A stretch of DNA of 64,000 bases from assembly GCF_905220565.1 (NCBI RefSeq), contig NC_059419.1, positions 9,502,670 through 9,566,669 of the forward strand, given 5' to 3'. Positions 20,985 through 32,561 of this stretch are shown piece after piece. The first letter of the stretch is position 1; each line of letters begins with the position of its first letter. The DNA is from Melitaea cinxia (lineage: Eukaryota; Arthropoda; Insecta; Lepidoptera; Nymphalidae). The notes beneath the pieces are model-generated. The model made no database searches. It was not told the origin of the DNA and worked only from the letters and a program-made list of their open reading frames with translations. A program made the position numbers and the translations under genes.

Positions 20985-21240
20985 AAAGTAACTAGTTGTG
21001 AGAGAAAGAGAGAAAGAAAATGTCTCATCTCTTTCTCTTGCTCCATTCGCCTCGCCTGATGACACTTTTCGTAACGCTCTCGTCACGTTTTCACCAGCTT
21101 ACTCCCCAAGTCAAGCGAGCGTAAAGAAGTTTTACTTCAAAATTTAGCTTACGTGTTATTATTCCGATCACACTTTTCGTAACGCTCTCTCTTACTCCCA
21201 AGTAAAGCATATGTAGAGAAGTTTTATTCCAAAAAGTAGC
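20985..21240 (-). repeat. Repeat family D, minus strand
   Basis: ACACTTTTCGTAACGCTCTC appears twice (near 21062 and 21171), each followed by AGCGTAAAGAAGTTTTACTT or similar. This suggests a partial tandem duplication of the family seen at 6610. Confidence 0.5.
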
Positions 21241-21430
21241 CTACGTTTTGTTATGGATCCCCAGCTATCTACGTAGGTACCAAGTCAAACATCCATCTAC
21301 ATATCTTCACAAAATCTCCCATTTATAGCAGTACGATTTAGCTGAGTTGATAAAATAGGTATGTATTATGCGACTAAATCTAGAAAACACTGACTCGACT
21401 TTATATGTAGGAGAATGTCACAAATGCCAA

Positions 21431-21893
21431 TCTATCTATATATAAATAAACTAGCCGACCCAGCAAAACGTTGTTTTGTTATATATTATGAAAATTTAGG
21501 GTTGTATGTATTTTTCAACGCCAAATCATAATAAAATAAAAAATAAATAATTTATCAAAAATTAAAAAAAAAAAAAAATTAGGGGTGGACTACCCTTAAC
21601 ATTTAGGGGGATGAAAAATAGATGTTGTTCGATTCTCAGACCTACTCGATATGCACACAATATTTCATGAGAATCGGTCAAGCCGTTTCGGAGGAGTTTA
21701 ACTACAAACACCGCGACACGAGAATTTTATATATTAGATGGTGAGCCGGGTTTTTGCTTGATTATACTGGGAAAACTACTGAACCGATCGGAGAAATACC
21801 ATAAGATGAACGTGTTTCGGAGAAGGTTTTAGTATATATGATATGTTGGTGATTACTTATCGCGTAAAAAAGTATGAACGGACATAGGTCGTT
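21431..21893 (+). mobile_element. Helitron family G, interrupted by family C
   Basis: The 5' end TCTATATATAAATAAA is separated from GGTGAGCCGGGTTTTTGC by a family C Helitron. The element resumes and continues to CATAGGTCGTTAG. The related copy at 53418-53931 begins TCTATACTAATAAATGGAGA and ends GGTCGCTAG before T, which supports the reconstruction. Confidence 0.65.
21451..21738 (-). mobile_element. Helitron family C, minus strand, nested
   Basis: Runs from CTAGCCGACCCAGC (3' end in reverse) to the reverse of TCTAATATATAAAATTC at 21738, with A^T flanks. Nested in a family G Helitron. Confidence 0.75.
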
Positions 21894-21937
21894 AGTAAAT
21901 AAATAAATAAAAAATCATATAACATACACACTACTGA

Positions 21938-22115
21938 CATCGCTGTGGTGTAGTGGTGCGTGCACAGTATGGGCTTACACACCGGCGATTTTGTATTCGA
22001 TTCCCGTTTGGGATGGATATTTGTATTTTTACAAATATTTCTCCCTGGTCTGGTCGTCTGACTTCTTTGTCTCCACAGCTTGCCTTGGAGAGTACATACA
22101 TAAAAATATAGCTTT
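21938..22115 (+). mobile_element. tRNA-derived SINE
   Basis: A-box-like TGTGGTGTAGTGGTGCGTG and B-box-like GTATTCGATTCCCGTTTG, followed by the body TTACAAATATTTCTCCCTGG. Similar to 11885-12185. Confidence 0.6.
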
Positions 22116-22379
22116 GATCCTATGAATCATACTTTGATTTTTTATAGCATATAGTCTTCTTCATTAGCGAGGTTATATGATACAAAGGGAGCGTTTGAAA
22201 TCAGTACCGTACATCTCAAGATTAGTTAATTCAAAGAAGCTTACTCTTCAGGTTCATTAGGGTACATATTGAGGGCTTAATTAGTCTAGCAGTAAGCAGC
22301 AGCAGTGCAAGCATAAGCAGCAAGTGTTCATATCTGAGTTATGCTTGACGTTGCTTTTAGATGTAAGAACTTAGTGAGC

Positions 22380-22383
<4 letters not shown>

Positions 22384-22420
<37 letters not shown>
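22384..22420. repeat. (TG)n microsatellite
   Basis: Uninterrupted TG dinucleotide run of about 18 units. Confidence 0.95.
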
Positions 22421-22423
<3 letters not shown>

Positions 22424-22993
22424 TTTACAGTTAAGTATTTTCTTATACAAGTCTATGTCTGTTTCCTGTATTCTGAATAAAAAAATACGTAATTAAATCT
22501 CATAAGAATTCAAATTACATGTTTACTACCGTAATATGTATGTGCAGCGAAGGCGCCGTTCTAAATTTAAATTAAAAAAAATAACCACACACAAAAAACC
22601 ATACTTTTTTTGTCAAAAATACGCACAAATAGATTAGATTTAAACTTTCTGCAATAATAATCCCACAAAAAAGTTTTTATATCTAAATTTACAATTACTA
22701 TCTCATATTTAAAATTTATAACTTTTTCATACTATTGCGTTAAATAAAATAACATTAAAATGATTACGTACATTATTACATTAAATTATAATTTAATGCG
22801 AACATTATTGCCGTATTAAATAATTAAAAGCGAGCGTTATTTTACTCATTATGTCGGAATATATTTTTAACGGTTTGTTTATATTTTAGACGTGTTTGAA
22901 CTTTTTTAGCGACGAAACGACTTCTATATTGACATCACTTGTTTACTTACGCTCCTTTCTGTTGGTTTACGCTGGCGTTAAATTTATTATTTA

Positions 22994-23283
22994 CTAGCGA
23001 CCCGCCCCGGCTTCGCACAGGTGCAATGCTGATACTAAATATAAAATATATAAGAAATATATGCAATGTAAGCGCAAAAAATGTGTTTATTATGTCATCA
23101 CATTAGACACCTCTCAAACTATCAGTGTTTCTCTACAATATTATGCATGTATTATACATATAAACCTTCCTCTAGAATTACCCTATTTACTGAAGAAAAC
23201 CGCATCAAAATCCGTGGCGTAGTTTTAAAAATCTAAGCATACAGACGGCGGGAAGCGACTTTGTTTTATACTATTTAATGATT
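22994..23283 (-). mobile_element. Helitron family H, minus strand
   Basis: Starts CTAGCGACCCGCCCCGGC, the reverse of ...GGGTCGCTAG. It contains AAACCGCATCAAAATCCGTG and GCGGGAAGCGACTTTGTTTT. A shorter copy is at 47677-47800. Confidence 0.65.
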
Positions 23284-23649
23284 GTTAGAGGCGACGAATT
23301 GTACGCGTTTGAATGTATATTTTTTTCGCACTTGTTATAAATACAGATGTTGAGCGAATGTGATAGAATGGGGATCGCGTTGTGCATCGTGCAGGTGTCG
23401 CAAACATTTTCATTTTCGATTCGTGTTGTTTTCACATCGATACTAATTGTACCAAAGGTTTAGCGCTTCTGGGGCAAAGGAAAAGGACGGAATTGCGAAA
23501 GCGCACGAGTTTGTTGCTCAAAGTAGATAGACTACGGGTACATTGGAGAGCAGTTCACAATAATCTTTCAATTTCAGTTTTCGCTAACAAGAGATCGAAT
23601 ATAAGTTTAACCTTCCACGATCACTACTAATACTTTTATTTATTGTATA

Positions 23650-23790
23650 CTAGCTGTACTCTGCGCGTTGGTACGCTTTTTTTTGGTCGTATCAACTCAG
23701 AAACCTTTGTGGGCTCATACACAACACTTGCTGAAGGTTGACATGATCAAACGCATAGTTTACGATTCTATAAAGGACATAGAGACGATC
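23650..23790 (-). mobile_element. Helitron family I, minus strand
   Basis: CTAGCTGTACTCTGCGCG, TCAACTCAGAAACCTTTGTG and GGTTGACATGATCAAACGCA match, reversed, the plus copy at 41203-41361. Confidence 0.6.
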
Positions 23791-24111
23791 AAAACAAATA
23801 TCTGACCTAAGTGGGAATCGAATCGCACCACACCAGAGTGGTCGTTACCCTCAACTACCGCTCTGTTTAGTTTGAATATCATTTGCATTACTTATATGAT
23901 ATATGGTCGCAAGTAAAAGTTAGTAACACAACAAATGTATGCCGAGTGCTAAATTGCCAGTGCGAATACGGAAACAATGGTACATTTCGTGTCCAAATTA
24001 TAAAGGTTCTCATACATCAACTGTTTCGAATTTCATGTTTTATTCAGAACATTTTGAATAACATAGTAATAAGTTTTTAATAAATTATGTGTACAGTATG
24101 TATACATATTG

Positions 24112-24375
24112 GGTTTTTGTTTACACAACTAGGTCAACAAAAGCGTATGGTTCACGTGGTGGTTAGCAATTGACGTTAGTTTATAGACGCCCGCTACACC
24201 AAGAGTGTTTTGCGGACCCTACCCCCAATTTCCCCCAGGAGCTCTGGTCACCTTATTCACCACAAGAATACATCAATGCTTGAAAGCAGTAATATTTAGC
24301 TCTGATCTTCAGTAAGGTACTTCTCCAGGATGCTGTAGGATTTGAGCAAGATATTTTCTAATGTGGCCTGCCTTC
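24112..24375 (+). repeat. Repeat family F
   Basis: ACAACTAGGTCAACAAAAGC, CCCCCAGGAGCTCTGGTCAC and TCTGATCTTCAGTAAGGTAC in family order. Confidence 0.65.
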
Positions 24376-24399
24376 GGGAATTTTTGAATGCATTCATGT

Positions 24400-24505
24400 A
24401 TTCAGCCTGTAACAATACCTGTAATTCTGGGTATAGGTTTCTTTCTCCATGTAGGAGAAGGATTGGAGCTTAATCCACCACGCTGTTCCACTGCGGATTA
24501 GCGAA
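24400..24505 (-). mobile_element. SINE body fragment, minus strand
   Basis: ATGTAGGAGAAGGATTGGAG and CCACGCTGTTCCACTGCGGA match the SINE body of 11885-12185 in reverse. Confidence 0.55.
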
Positions 24506-24534
24506 TAATTTTTGAATGCTTATATTTATTTATT

Positions 24535-24700
24535 ACGATGCAAAAGGAGGAAATTCCGCCAGCATTCGTGGCACCATTTCACGCAGACGTGATTTCTACC
24601 TCAACTGTTTGTAAATAAATAATTTTTCTTCATCTTAAGTTGTGAATTGTAAATATGTATAATATTGTAAAATCAAAATAAATTATACGTTTTATATCTT
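24535..24700 (+). pseudogene. LINE 3' UTR fragment
   Basis: GAAATTCCGCCAGCATTCGT, GGCACCATTTCACGCAGACG and TCATCTTAAGTTGTGAATTG are followed by an AAAATAAATTATACG end. A shorter copy of the first part is at 41535-41650. No coding part remains; class inferred from a 3' UTR-like layout only. Confidence 0.4.
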
Positions 24701-25394
24701 TGCCTTTGTTTTATTTTATTTTAATTTTATCTTGGTAACATTAAATTATATATTAAATTATTACGTTAGGTAGGTATAGCTAATTACAATAATTGAAATC
24801 AGTAAAGTTTCCAATATAAGTTAACACATAACAGCACCATAAAATATTGTACGAAAAGTATAAAAAAAAAAACAAAAGAAAAATAGTTATAAAAATTTAA
24901 GTTAATTTTATTTATTTAATTTATTATTCTATTTATGCAAGTGTAATGTTTAGTTTTGTATTTTCTTGATAATTATCTAATAAATATTTTAAAATTAAGA
25001 TAAAGAAATATTAAATTAATATGAAAACCAAGAATAAATATTCTTTTTAATCAAATTGTTTTATTTCGAGTTACATTTACTCGTAAGTATCAGTTTCATA
25101 AGATTCAACAGACGGACGGAAAGGATAGACATTTATATATACAGAATTATTTTGTTTAGATGTCAACGCAGTAGGAAGTAATAAATTAAAGCGCTTGAAA
25201 TTTCACATTCCATATAATAAAATATTATGACACTGTCATACGTCATACTTTTTTGTTTAGTTATTTGTATTTGGGAAACAAACAGTTTGTACTGTTTTGT
25301 ACTGTTGTTTGTTGTGTTTTATCATATAAAACAAGGAAAAATAACAAGGTAGCGAATATACCAGTCTAATTTTTAAAAATGACTCAGTCACTCA

Positions 25395-25570
25395 TTTTTA
25401 ACGCGCAGTTTGTAGTGGCCCTGCTTTCTGTTCCGCGGATTGCGGGCTATATATTATGTATTATTTCTATGTATATTTATCAAAAAAAATAATATTTAGC
25501 TATTAACACAATCATTAAGTTGCTTAATATGGGAATAAACGGCCGTGTGTGTATGTTATAATATATTTAT
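25395..25570 (+). mobile_element. tRNA-headed SINE
   Basis: AACGCGCAGTTTGTAGTGGC and CTGCTTTCTGTTCCGCGG match the head at 15995; the body ends with TAAACGGCCGTGTGTGTATG. B box eroded. Confidence 0.6.
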
Positions 25571-25730
25571 ATTTATATTAAAAAAAAAACAACAATAACT
25601 AAAATAAGAATTAAAAACATCCAAAATCAGAAGTCCAAACACAACATTAAAACATGCAATTATAAATTAAAATCAAATTCAACTTTATTAAAATGGGTTT
25701 CAAAAGTACTTTCAAATCGTCATTTTAGAA

Positions 25731-25734
<4 letters not shown>

Positions 25735-25799
<65 letters not shown>
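25735..25799. repeat. (AT)n microsatellite
   Basis: About 30 AT dinucleotides in a row. Confidence 0.95.
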
Positions 25800-25804
<5 letters not shown>

Positions 25805-26689
25805 CTTGCTCATACGTGATATTCGACTAAAAAAATTTTGTCTGAATGCATTTTGTTAGAAAACGTTTCGTCTGAATATATTTCGTCAGATTTATGAACT
25901 TGTCGAAGAAGCCAAGAGGATACTAATGGTTTTAACGACACTTAGCATTGATCAATATCCTTCAAGCCTTCTCTATTCTACGTGACATCGGTAAAATCAT
26001 CAATATCTTTAGACAGTAAAATTCGGTAAATAATAAATGTAAATGAAAATCAAGTTTTTTCATTCCTCAATAATGATTTGCCATGTATGATGTTTTGAAG
26101 AAATAATTCTTACGTGATTCGTATTATAATATAGTATTTATTTGTATACATATGCACGTGTCTTGTTCTTGTAAATATAATTAATTAATTGTCATTCAAG
26201 AAATGAGCAATTATAATAAGTACCTGGGTGATTGAGCTTAGCTCGGTATTTTTAGTAAATCGTGTTTTTTGGAATTCATATTTAAATACGAATTACATAT
26301 TTATAAAATATGAATAGTATTTTTTTACCGATAATAATAAAAAATACTTATAAATAAATATAAAAAATCAAAAATAATTAATAAATAATAATGATAAAAA
26401 ATGAATAATATTTTTCGATTTTACCGACATAATAATAAAAATTAAGAACTAACTATATTATTGGCTATTTAAATAAAAAATAACAAGTGCAATTAGAAAA
26501 AAAAAGAAAAAATAATATTCGATCTGGAAAAATGAGGTTTTGAATCGTGATCTTTTTGATCCATCGCGACCAGCCGATTTCCCACCTGAGTTATTACAAC
26601 TTTATTAACAGTCGCGAAATTTAACTTCGTATTCTAACGATATTGTAGCCATTTTTTCATTGCCTAAAAACAGGGATAAAACGACATTT

Positions 26690-26823
26690 TCTAAAAATGA
26701 ATCCTAGCTTAGATTTATTTACTCCCCCGAAATCCCCTGCATACTAAATTTCATAAAAATCATTGGAGCCGTTTCCGAGATTCATATTCTATATATACAA
26801 GAATTGCTCGTTTAATAGTATTA
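26690..26823 (-). mobile_element. Helitron 5' part, minus strand
   Basis: On the minus strand it begins TCTAATACTATTAAACGAGC and contains AATCTCGGAAACGGCTCC, the Helitron-type start and CGGAAACGG core. The 3' end is not located. Confidence 0.5.
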
Positions 26824-27435
26824 GATAATTTTCTTATTCATCATGCTTCATTGTAATTTTAAACAATGAAAAAAATTACAACAATTATAACAGCTTTTAT
26901 AAGATAAAATAAAATAACAAGAAATGGTAAATAAAAATAATATTATTCAAATGGAAAATACATGCAATTCTATTTTGGATTTTCTAAATGTCATATCATA
27001 TCATATCTTTTCTATAACTGATATACATCTAGTGATAAACTGTTTTTGATATAAGCTATAACAACCAAAGACACTTGACGCCTGTGACCAGCTAAATTTT
27101 TTTTTTTTATAAAGTTTTATAAAGGTAAAAAATATTTATTTTCATTAATATCTATCTATCACATAACGAAAAGAATGAGGTACCTTTAAATGTAATTTTT
27201 TTAGCATTTAATATCATTAGTAAATGCTTTAAATGTATAACATTAATGCATTAAATATTCATTTGTATTTGAATACGTGACCCTTACGGTACTATCGCGT
27301 GACACATCCGCATTACCATCTAAATTGTTTTAAAAATTCCTTAAAAAATCAACACTCGACATTTTATATTATATAACTTCTTTGGTAAGAAACTGCAATG
27401 GTGCAACGTAACGTTTATTATCCCGTTTTCACGAA

Positions 27436-27455
27436 AGGTCAGAGGTCAAAGGTCA
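27436..27455 (+). promoter_or_regulatory. Triple AGGTCA direct repeat, DR1 spacing
   Basis: AGGTCA occurs at 27436-27441, 27443-27448 and 27450-27455, each separated by one base; the last two form AGGTCAAAGGTCA. DR1 is the preferred site of HNF4 and RXR/USP-type nuclear receptors. It lies in intron 1 of the candidate minus-strand gene, about 10 bp past the donor. The sequence match is exact; binding is inferred. Confidence 0.55.
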
Positions 27456-27464
27456 AATACTCAC

Positions 27465-27800
27465 TTCAGATGCCCACCGGACGTGCCTCGTATCCGCCAG
27501 AACGCTTCTTTCCATTATATGAAAGAATCACGACACCATTTCACTCACAAAACACAAATAAAAAAAATAACTAAACTACTAACTAAAAAAAAAATTCAAA
27601 TTTCGAATCGTTTCGTTTTTTTTTACGTTTGAAAAAAAATCGTTCGGGGGAAAAACGTTCCGACGCGACTGCGCAGTCGGCGTCTCTGACTCACTATTCA
27701 CTATACCGTGTAACGCAAATCGTGCATTTTTCACTTCACCATCGTCTCGACGCGGCCTCAAAAGACTATATCAGCTGATAGACAAGAAAAATCCGATATT
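27465..27800 (-). CDS. Candidate first coding exon of an unidentified minus-strand gene
   Basis: On the minus strand an ATG at 27515-27513 opens 17 codons, MERSVLADTRHVRWASE, ending exactly at a strong donor (GAA then GTGAGTATT, intron from 27464), phase 0. The start has A at -3 and G at +4, and an in-frame TGA lies four codons upstream, so this ATG would be the true start. The leader up to about 27800 is GC-richer than its surroundings, and contains a 3-codon upstream reading frame (ATG near 27540, MVS-stop). No later exon was recognised, so the product is unknown; it may lie below position 1. The entry covers leader plus 51 coding bases (27465-27515). A longer frame in the leader at 27579-27761 is not part of this model. 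Confidence 0.45.
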
Positions 27801-27888
27801 ACGCTCTGTCAGGTTAGTGTGACGAGCGGGACGGATTGTCTCCCCTCCTGCTCACACGAGGGGGCTAGATAAGTGCGATGATTTGCAT
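27687..27888. promoter_or_regulatory. Promoter-like cluster: AP-1, E-box/GATA palindrome, octamer
   Basis: TGACTCA (AP-1/CNC) at 27687-27693; a perfect 12-bp palindrome TATCAGCTGATA (E-box CAGCTG flanked by GATA) at 27769-27780; the POU octamer ATTTGCAT at 27881-27888, with nearby AGATAAG. They sit upstream of the candidate minus-strand start. Individual short sites occur by chance; the clustering next to a start exon is the argument. Confidence 0.35.
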
Positions 27889-28215
27889 CTGATAGACGTC
27901 CGATAGTAATTTCCTTTTTTGCATCCTATTGTTAGTTGGATGGTTACGGTGAAAGCCAAACACCTCGACGGATAAAAAAAGTTAGATTAGGTTCTTTGTC
28001 GATAAAACTATTTTACATGATGGGATCAATAATGTAGGTTATTTATGATACACGTTCGGCTTATTTTACGACACACGGTACAGCTTATCAGCGACGCAAT
28101 TATGAAATTTAATGCTGTAAATTGATATAATGCCTGTTATCCACGAAGCGGGTCAACGTGAATCATCTCATCCGTGTAATTAGGAACGGTGTTGCTAACT
28201 CACACTTAAATTTTA

Positions 28216-28460
28216 TTAATAAAAAAAATGTGGCACTTCGGAACGCGTGATAAAATTTCGCACGATTTTGGCGCGGATTTTGACAGTTGACAGGTGACTG
28301 TTTATTGTTTTTTTTTTCGTTTTAATAAATTGTGGTTTTCTTGTAAGTGGTGTCGTGTCGCGGGGCGATAGCCGACTGCAAGCGCGAGGGAGTGGTGGTC
28401 GTCGTGGTGGTGGGATCGATACCAGTCTGAGGCGCACGCACTGACCGTCCACACGGCCCC
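28216..28460 (-). other. GC-rich island, possible distal promoter or 5' UTR
   Basis: CpG-rich sequence (about 28330-28460) in otherwise AT-rich DNA. On the minus strand it contains the arthropod initiator-like GGTCAGTGCG at about 28444-28440. TGACAG repeats with an E-box (GACAGTTGACAGGTGA) lie near 28280-28296. The 78-codon open frame here is arginine/proline-rich with no motif and is not called a gene. It could be an upstream start region for the minus-strand gene at 27515. Confidence 0.3.
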
Positions 28461-29135
28461 TCGAGGAATCTATATTTGGACTGTAGGATAATAGCGTCTC
28501 AATCTACGCTATCCTATTTATGATAAAAAAATGTAGAACAATTTTTTAAATATTTTTTTTTTCTTTTCTTTGACGATAATAAAAAGTTTCATAAATATTT
28601 AATTTGTTTTATAGATTGCAATCATCAATTTACTACTAAATTCAAAAAAAAGTCGACACAAAATATGATTATATTTATGCGTATGCCACGTGACTTTGTA
28701 CGAAAAAAACTAAGTGATAGGTACCATACAATTATAACGCCATACAAAAAAAAAAACAACAAAGCACAAATTTTTAATACTATAGTCTATAACGTAATAC
28801 GTACAACTAAAATGTATCAGCAACGACATTGTTATCAAGATAAAAGTTTGACACAGGATTCTGTCCATTTTTCAGTTTTATGTAATTCAGGATAATTTCG
28901 AAAGATTTAAAATTTACAAGTATAACCAAATATATAATTAAAATAATATTTATAAAATTATTATTAATATTATTTATATTATTTCGTTCATAAATCAAAC
29001 AATGATAATATATACTTCGTTAATAAAATAAAAATATATTTGATAACAGTTTCATACCAACGAATGTTAGTCGATAGTCGATACAAATGCGTTCGTAACG
29101 ATAATAAACAAAGCCAGGCGTTTATTTATTTACCA

Positions 29136-29240
29136 GCTGTCCCGTACTCGTGTACTCGTAGCTTCCTCACTAAACGGGCTATCCAAATAAAAATATTTTT
29201 TAATTCGCAGGAGTTCCTGAGAATACGCGTTTAAACAAAC
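29136..29240 (-). mobile_element. Helitron fragment, minus strand
   Basis: AGCTGTCCCGTACTCG, AAACGGGCTATCCAAATAAA and GGAGTTCCTGAGAATACGCG match the reverse of Lep1-type elements, as at 30880-31015. Confidence 0.5.
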
Positions 29241-29625
29241 AAAGAAACAAACTTCGCCGGATTACCTTATACTTCCTTCATTTCAAAATCAATTGAAACT
29301 TCAAAAGAACTATAAATGCTTTGCTAAGTAAAGGGGTAAAAAGGTAGGAGGGAGCTGTAGGTAAAGAAAGGGACTGTGGAGTAGGGTCATATTCAAGAAA
29401 TGCAGCAGTCTACAGTAACTACTTGAAGCCAATTTTCTAGGCGAGTATAACACTCCACACACCGCACTTACGTCGAGATAGCCTTCTTATTAAGCTCTAG
29501 AAAAATGATATTATTAAGTTTATTAATATTGCGGTTTATCAGGAACAAGTTTGTTACAAAATACTTTATTCAATAACTAAACTATTGATAAGATTAACAA
29601 CTAAGCGAAACACGCTTTTACTAAA

Positions 29626-29805
29626 TCTATACTAATATTATAAAGCTGAAAAGTTTGTTTGTACGCTGTAATCTCAGAAACTACTGGATCGAATTGAAAA
29701 ATTATTTTTGTGTTGGATAGCCTATTTACCAAGAAAGGCTAAAGGCTATTTATTTTAGTAAGTTTTTCTCAAATTGACGTGAATGAAACCGCGGATTACA
29801 GCTAG
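29626..29805 (+). mobile_element. Lep1-like Helitron, complete
   Basis: Preceded by A, begins TCTATACTAATATTATAAAG and ends GCGGATTACAGCTAG. It contains GTAATCTCAGAAACTACTGG and GGATAGCCTATTTACCAAG. This is one of the clearest Lep1-type copies in the window. Confidence 0.75.
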
Positions 29806-30879
29806 ATTTATAATTTTCAGTAAGTTTAAGAAAGACGCACTAAGAACAAAAAGAACATTTGCCCCAAACATGTATAATGTATGTGGCATTTCAACATTTG
29901 TAAATTGGAAGGCCAATAAGAAAGTTTTCTTTCTTTCTTTCAACTTATGATAGTAAATATGCCAAAACGAAGCCAATAAGGGTTTGTTGGCATTGTTAAA
30001 AAAAAAGAAAAGTAAAAATAAATAAATTAAGTTGTGCTTGCGATAACTGTGACAATAAAATGAAGCGACATTTTACGAGTCTTCAAAGGCATTGAACCTC
30101 TTTCATTCTTTATGCTTGATATAAAGTTGATCTCAAAACAAAAATACTGGTCATAATTTTGACGTTTTATTAAAATCTTATTCATAGTTTGTAAGCGAAT
30201 TTTGAATTTGCTAACAGTCAATTTCAATATTCTATCGATCTCTGAATTCGCTTACTAGAGATAGAATTTCGACATCTATACAAACTGGCGAAAACCTATC
30301 GCCAGTAAGCAAAACCAGAAATAGTATTGAAACCGGCCGTTGATGTAATGTTTACTAATCTTATTTACAGTTCTAAATTTGCTAATTGTAAGTGTGTTAG
30401 TTAAAAATTAATTCAAACAAAAATTTAAAAAAATTATAATTAAAAAAATAAATAAACAAAAAATGTACGTTTCAAATTATAATAAGAAACTTTTTTTTTT
30501 TCGGATTCAGACGGGACGTGACCGTGACCATACCTGTAAAGTATCCAAAACGTCAATCCGAAAAATCCGAAAAAGTTGTTCCATTATAATGAGTGAATGA
30601 AATTCGCGTAAACATTACAAAACAATACATTTCAAATTTTCATTGCTCGATATTACTCTCTTGATAAATAGTGTATGTGTGCCAATGTTTGCGTTTGACC
30701 CTTGTTGGTTATTTCACTGAAATTATTTTGAGCGTGATAAAATTAAGTCGCTAGTTATGGGTCTCTTTGTTTTAGCGTAATGTTTATGTTACATTTTGTA
30801 TTCTTAGTTTAACGTTAATATTTTTGTTGTTTTAGGAAATTCAGACTATTTCACTTAATTTTCCTTTGCTTGCTAATTT

Positions 30880-31015
30880 CAGAAAAAAAAAATAGCCAAT
30901 AGCCTTTATCGGTAAATGGGCTATCCAAACCAAAAACTCAATTCGAATGAGTTCCTGAGAATAGTGCGTTTAAATAAACAAATAAAAATTTCAGCTTTAT
31001 AAAATTAGTATACTA
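30880..31015 (-). mobile_element. Lep1-like Helitron fragment, minus strand
   Basis: AGCCAATAGCCTTTATCGG, ATGGGCTATCCAAACC and CAGCTTTATAAAATTAGTAT are the reverse of the Lep1 core and 5' end. Confidence 0.55.
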
Positions 31016-31027
31016 TACTTCTACTCT

Positions 31028-31150
31028 ACTCTATAGCTTCAACCTGTTTCCACTGCTGGGCATAGGCCTCTTTCCCCATGTAGGAGAAGGATCAGAGCTT
31101 AATCCACCACCACGCTTCTCCAATGCGGGTTGGTATTGGGCTAATGGTCG
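31028..31150 (-). mobile_element. SINE body fragment, minus strand
   Basis: CAACCTGTTTCCACTGCTGG, CCATGTAGGAGAAGGATCAG and CCAATGCGGGTTGG match the reverse of 11885-12185. Confidence 0.6.
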
Positions 31151-31599
31151 TGTATTCGATACTTGATCATGACAAATGTATGAGAAGGTACTAAGTGTCT
31201 AGTCTGTGTTTTTGTATTCGTTTTGCGTCTGGGAAATAATCTTTTGAGTGTGAGGCGTTTTTATGACTGGAAAATTAAGGAAAGAAATTAGCCACGATAA
31301 TATTCAAGTTTCGGCAGATGTAAAAATAGAAGAGAACTTTGCCCAACAATTGGAAACAGTGGCCGTTGGCAAAAGGTTCTGTACCGTATTTAAAATGAGT
31401 ACGCACAACTTCTCTAGAGCTGTTGTGGATCCCTTTAGTACGTGTGAAAGTGGCAGCTAATGGGCATTGTCTTGTGCACTTAAAATATATAGTCATCTGC
31501 TAACAATTGCCAAGATGTGTCGGCAAGCTGGTGGAATGGGGACTGTTTTATTTATTTATAAAAAAATATTATATATAAATTAACAAACGCACTAGTCGT

Positions 31600-31813
31600 G
31601 ACGACATTCCTCGAGGGTTACCCTCGATTTCTCTGGAATTCCATCATCAGGTCCTGTTTTTTTTATCATGATACTACCCTTGGGATATCTCCTTTCCAAC
31701 AAAAAAAGAATTATCAATATCGGTTCATAAACGACGATGTTATCCCCGAGAATACATAAAAAAATATACGGTCGAATTGAGTAACCTCCTCCTTTTTTGA
31801 AGACGGCTGAAAA
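31600..31813 (-). mobile_element. Fragment of AACCGACTTC-TIR family, minus strand
   Basis: ACCCTCGATTTCTCTGGAAT, TATCTCCTTTCCAACAAAAA and AACCTCCTCCTTTTTTGAAG match the reverse of 1425-2022. Minus-strand open frame here is a by-product. Confidence 0.6.
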
Positions 31814-32496
31814 TGACACTAATACATACACTACAAAGCTCTAAGAGAAATAGAACGATTAAATGAGATAATCAAATAGTGAATACGAATTCAAAACAAT
31901 ATTTAAAATATCATTCATACTGTAGGCATAGAAGAAAGAACACATTTTTTAAAGTTTTGATGACGACATTATAAGAATTGAAGGAAGGAAATGAAGGGCA
32001 AAAAGAATGGCGAGAAAAGATTTATGGAAGCAATTTGATGATTCCTTTTGAAAAAGTAATATAGCCTATATGTAGGTAGGTATATAATATTACCTACCCA
32101 AAGCCCAAAGATAAAAGCCATTTATTTCTATAGAGATTCATCAGTAAAGTGATGTAACAACTGACTTTGTGATTTAATCATAAAATGGAGTTATTGAACA
32201 CGAACCACGTGTGTAATTGAATTTATTTTAGCAAATGTAATGTAGGTGAGATTGATGTAGGTCTCACTGAATAAGTAATGTCTAATTGTTTATGAATTTT
32301 TGCCACTTATATTTGAAATACTATCTGATTCAAGAAACGTTGCCCTGTGTTTGAAACTATCAAATGCAAAACGTTTAAGTAAACAAAAAAAAAAAAAAAT
32401 GGAAAGGACCCTACTAATCACCTAGCGTTACTTGTCACGGTTCCCCTGGTCTATTAAGGAAGTAAATAAAACCAGGGTACCATGAACTAAAAAAAA

Positions 32497-32502
32497 TTTA
32501 TT
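32497..32502 (-). terminator. Poly(A) signal AATAAA for the candidate secreted-protein gene
   Basis: On the minus strand AATAAA lies about 60 nt after the TGA at 32561-32559. Position fits a short 3' UTR; AT-rich DNA gives such hexamers by chance. Confidence 0.35.
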
Positions 32503-32561
32503 AGAATAATTAACCCGGTGAGGTAGAATAAAAATGTATGTATATGGGCGGGGTCGAGCAC

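Noticed and set aside
23336..23395. TATAAATA followed by ATG GGG ATC GCG with a hydrophobic start
   Set aside because: The ATG lies at the position expected for the transcription start, the only donor (GTGTCG) is weak, and the frame stops soon.
31263..31460. 65-codon ATG frame
   Set aside because: Poor start context, an equally long frame on the other strand, no motif or splice support.
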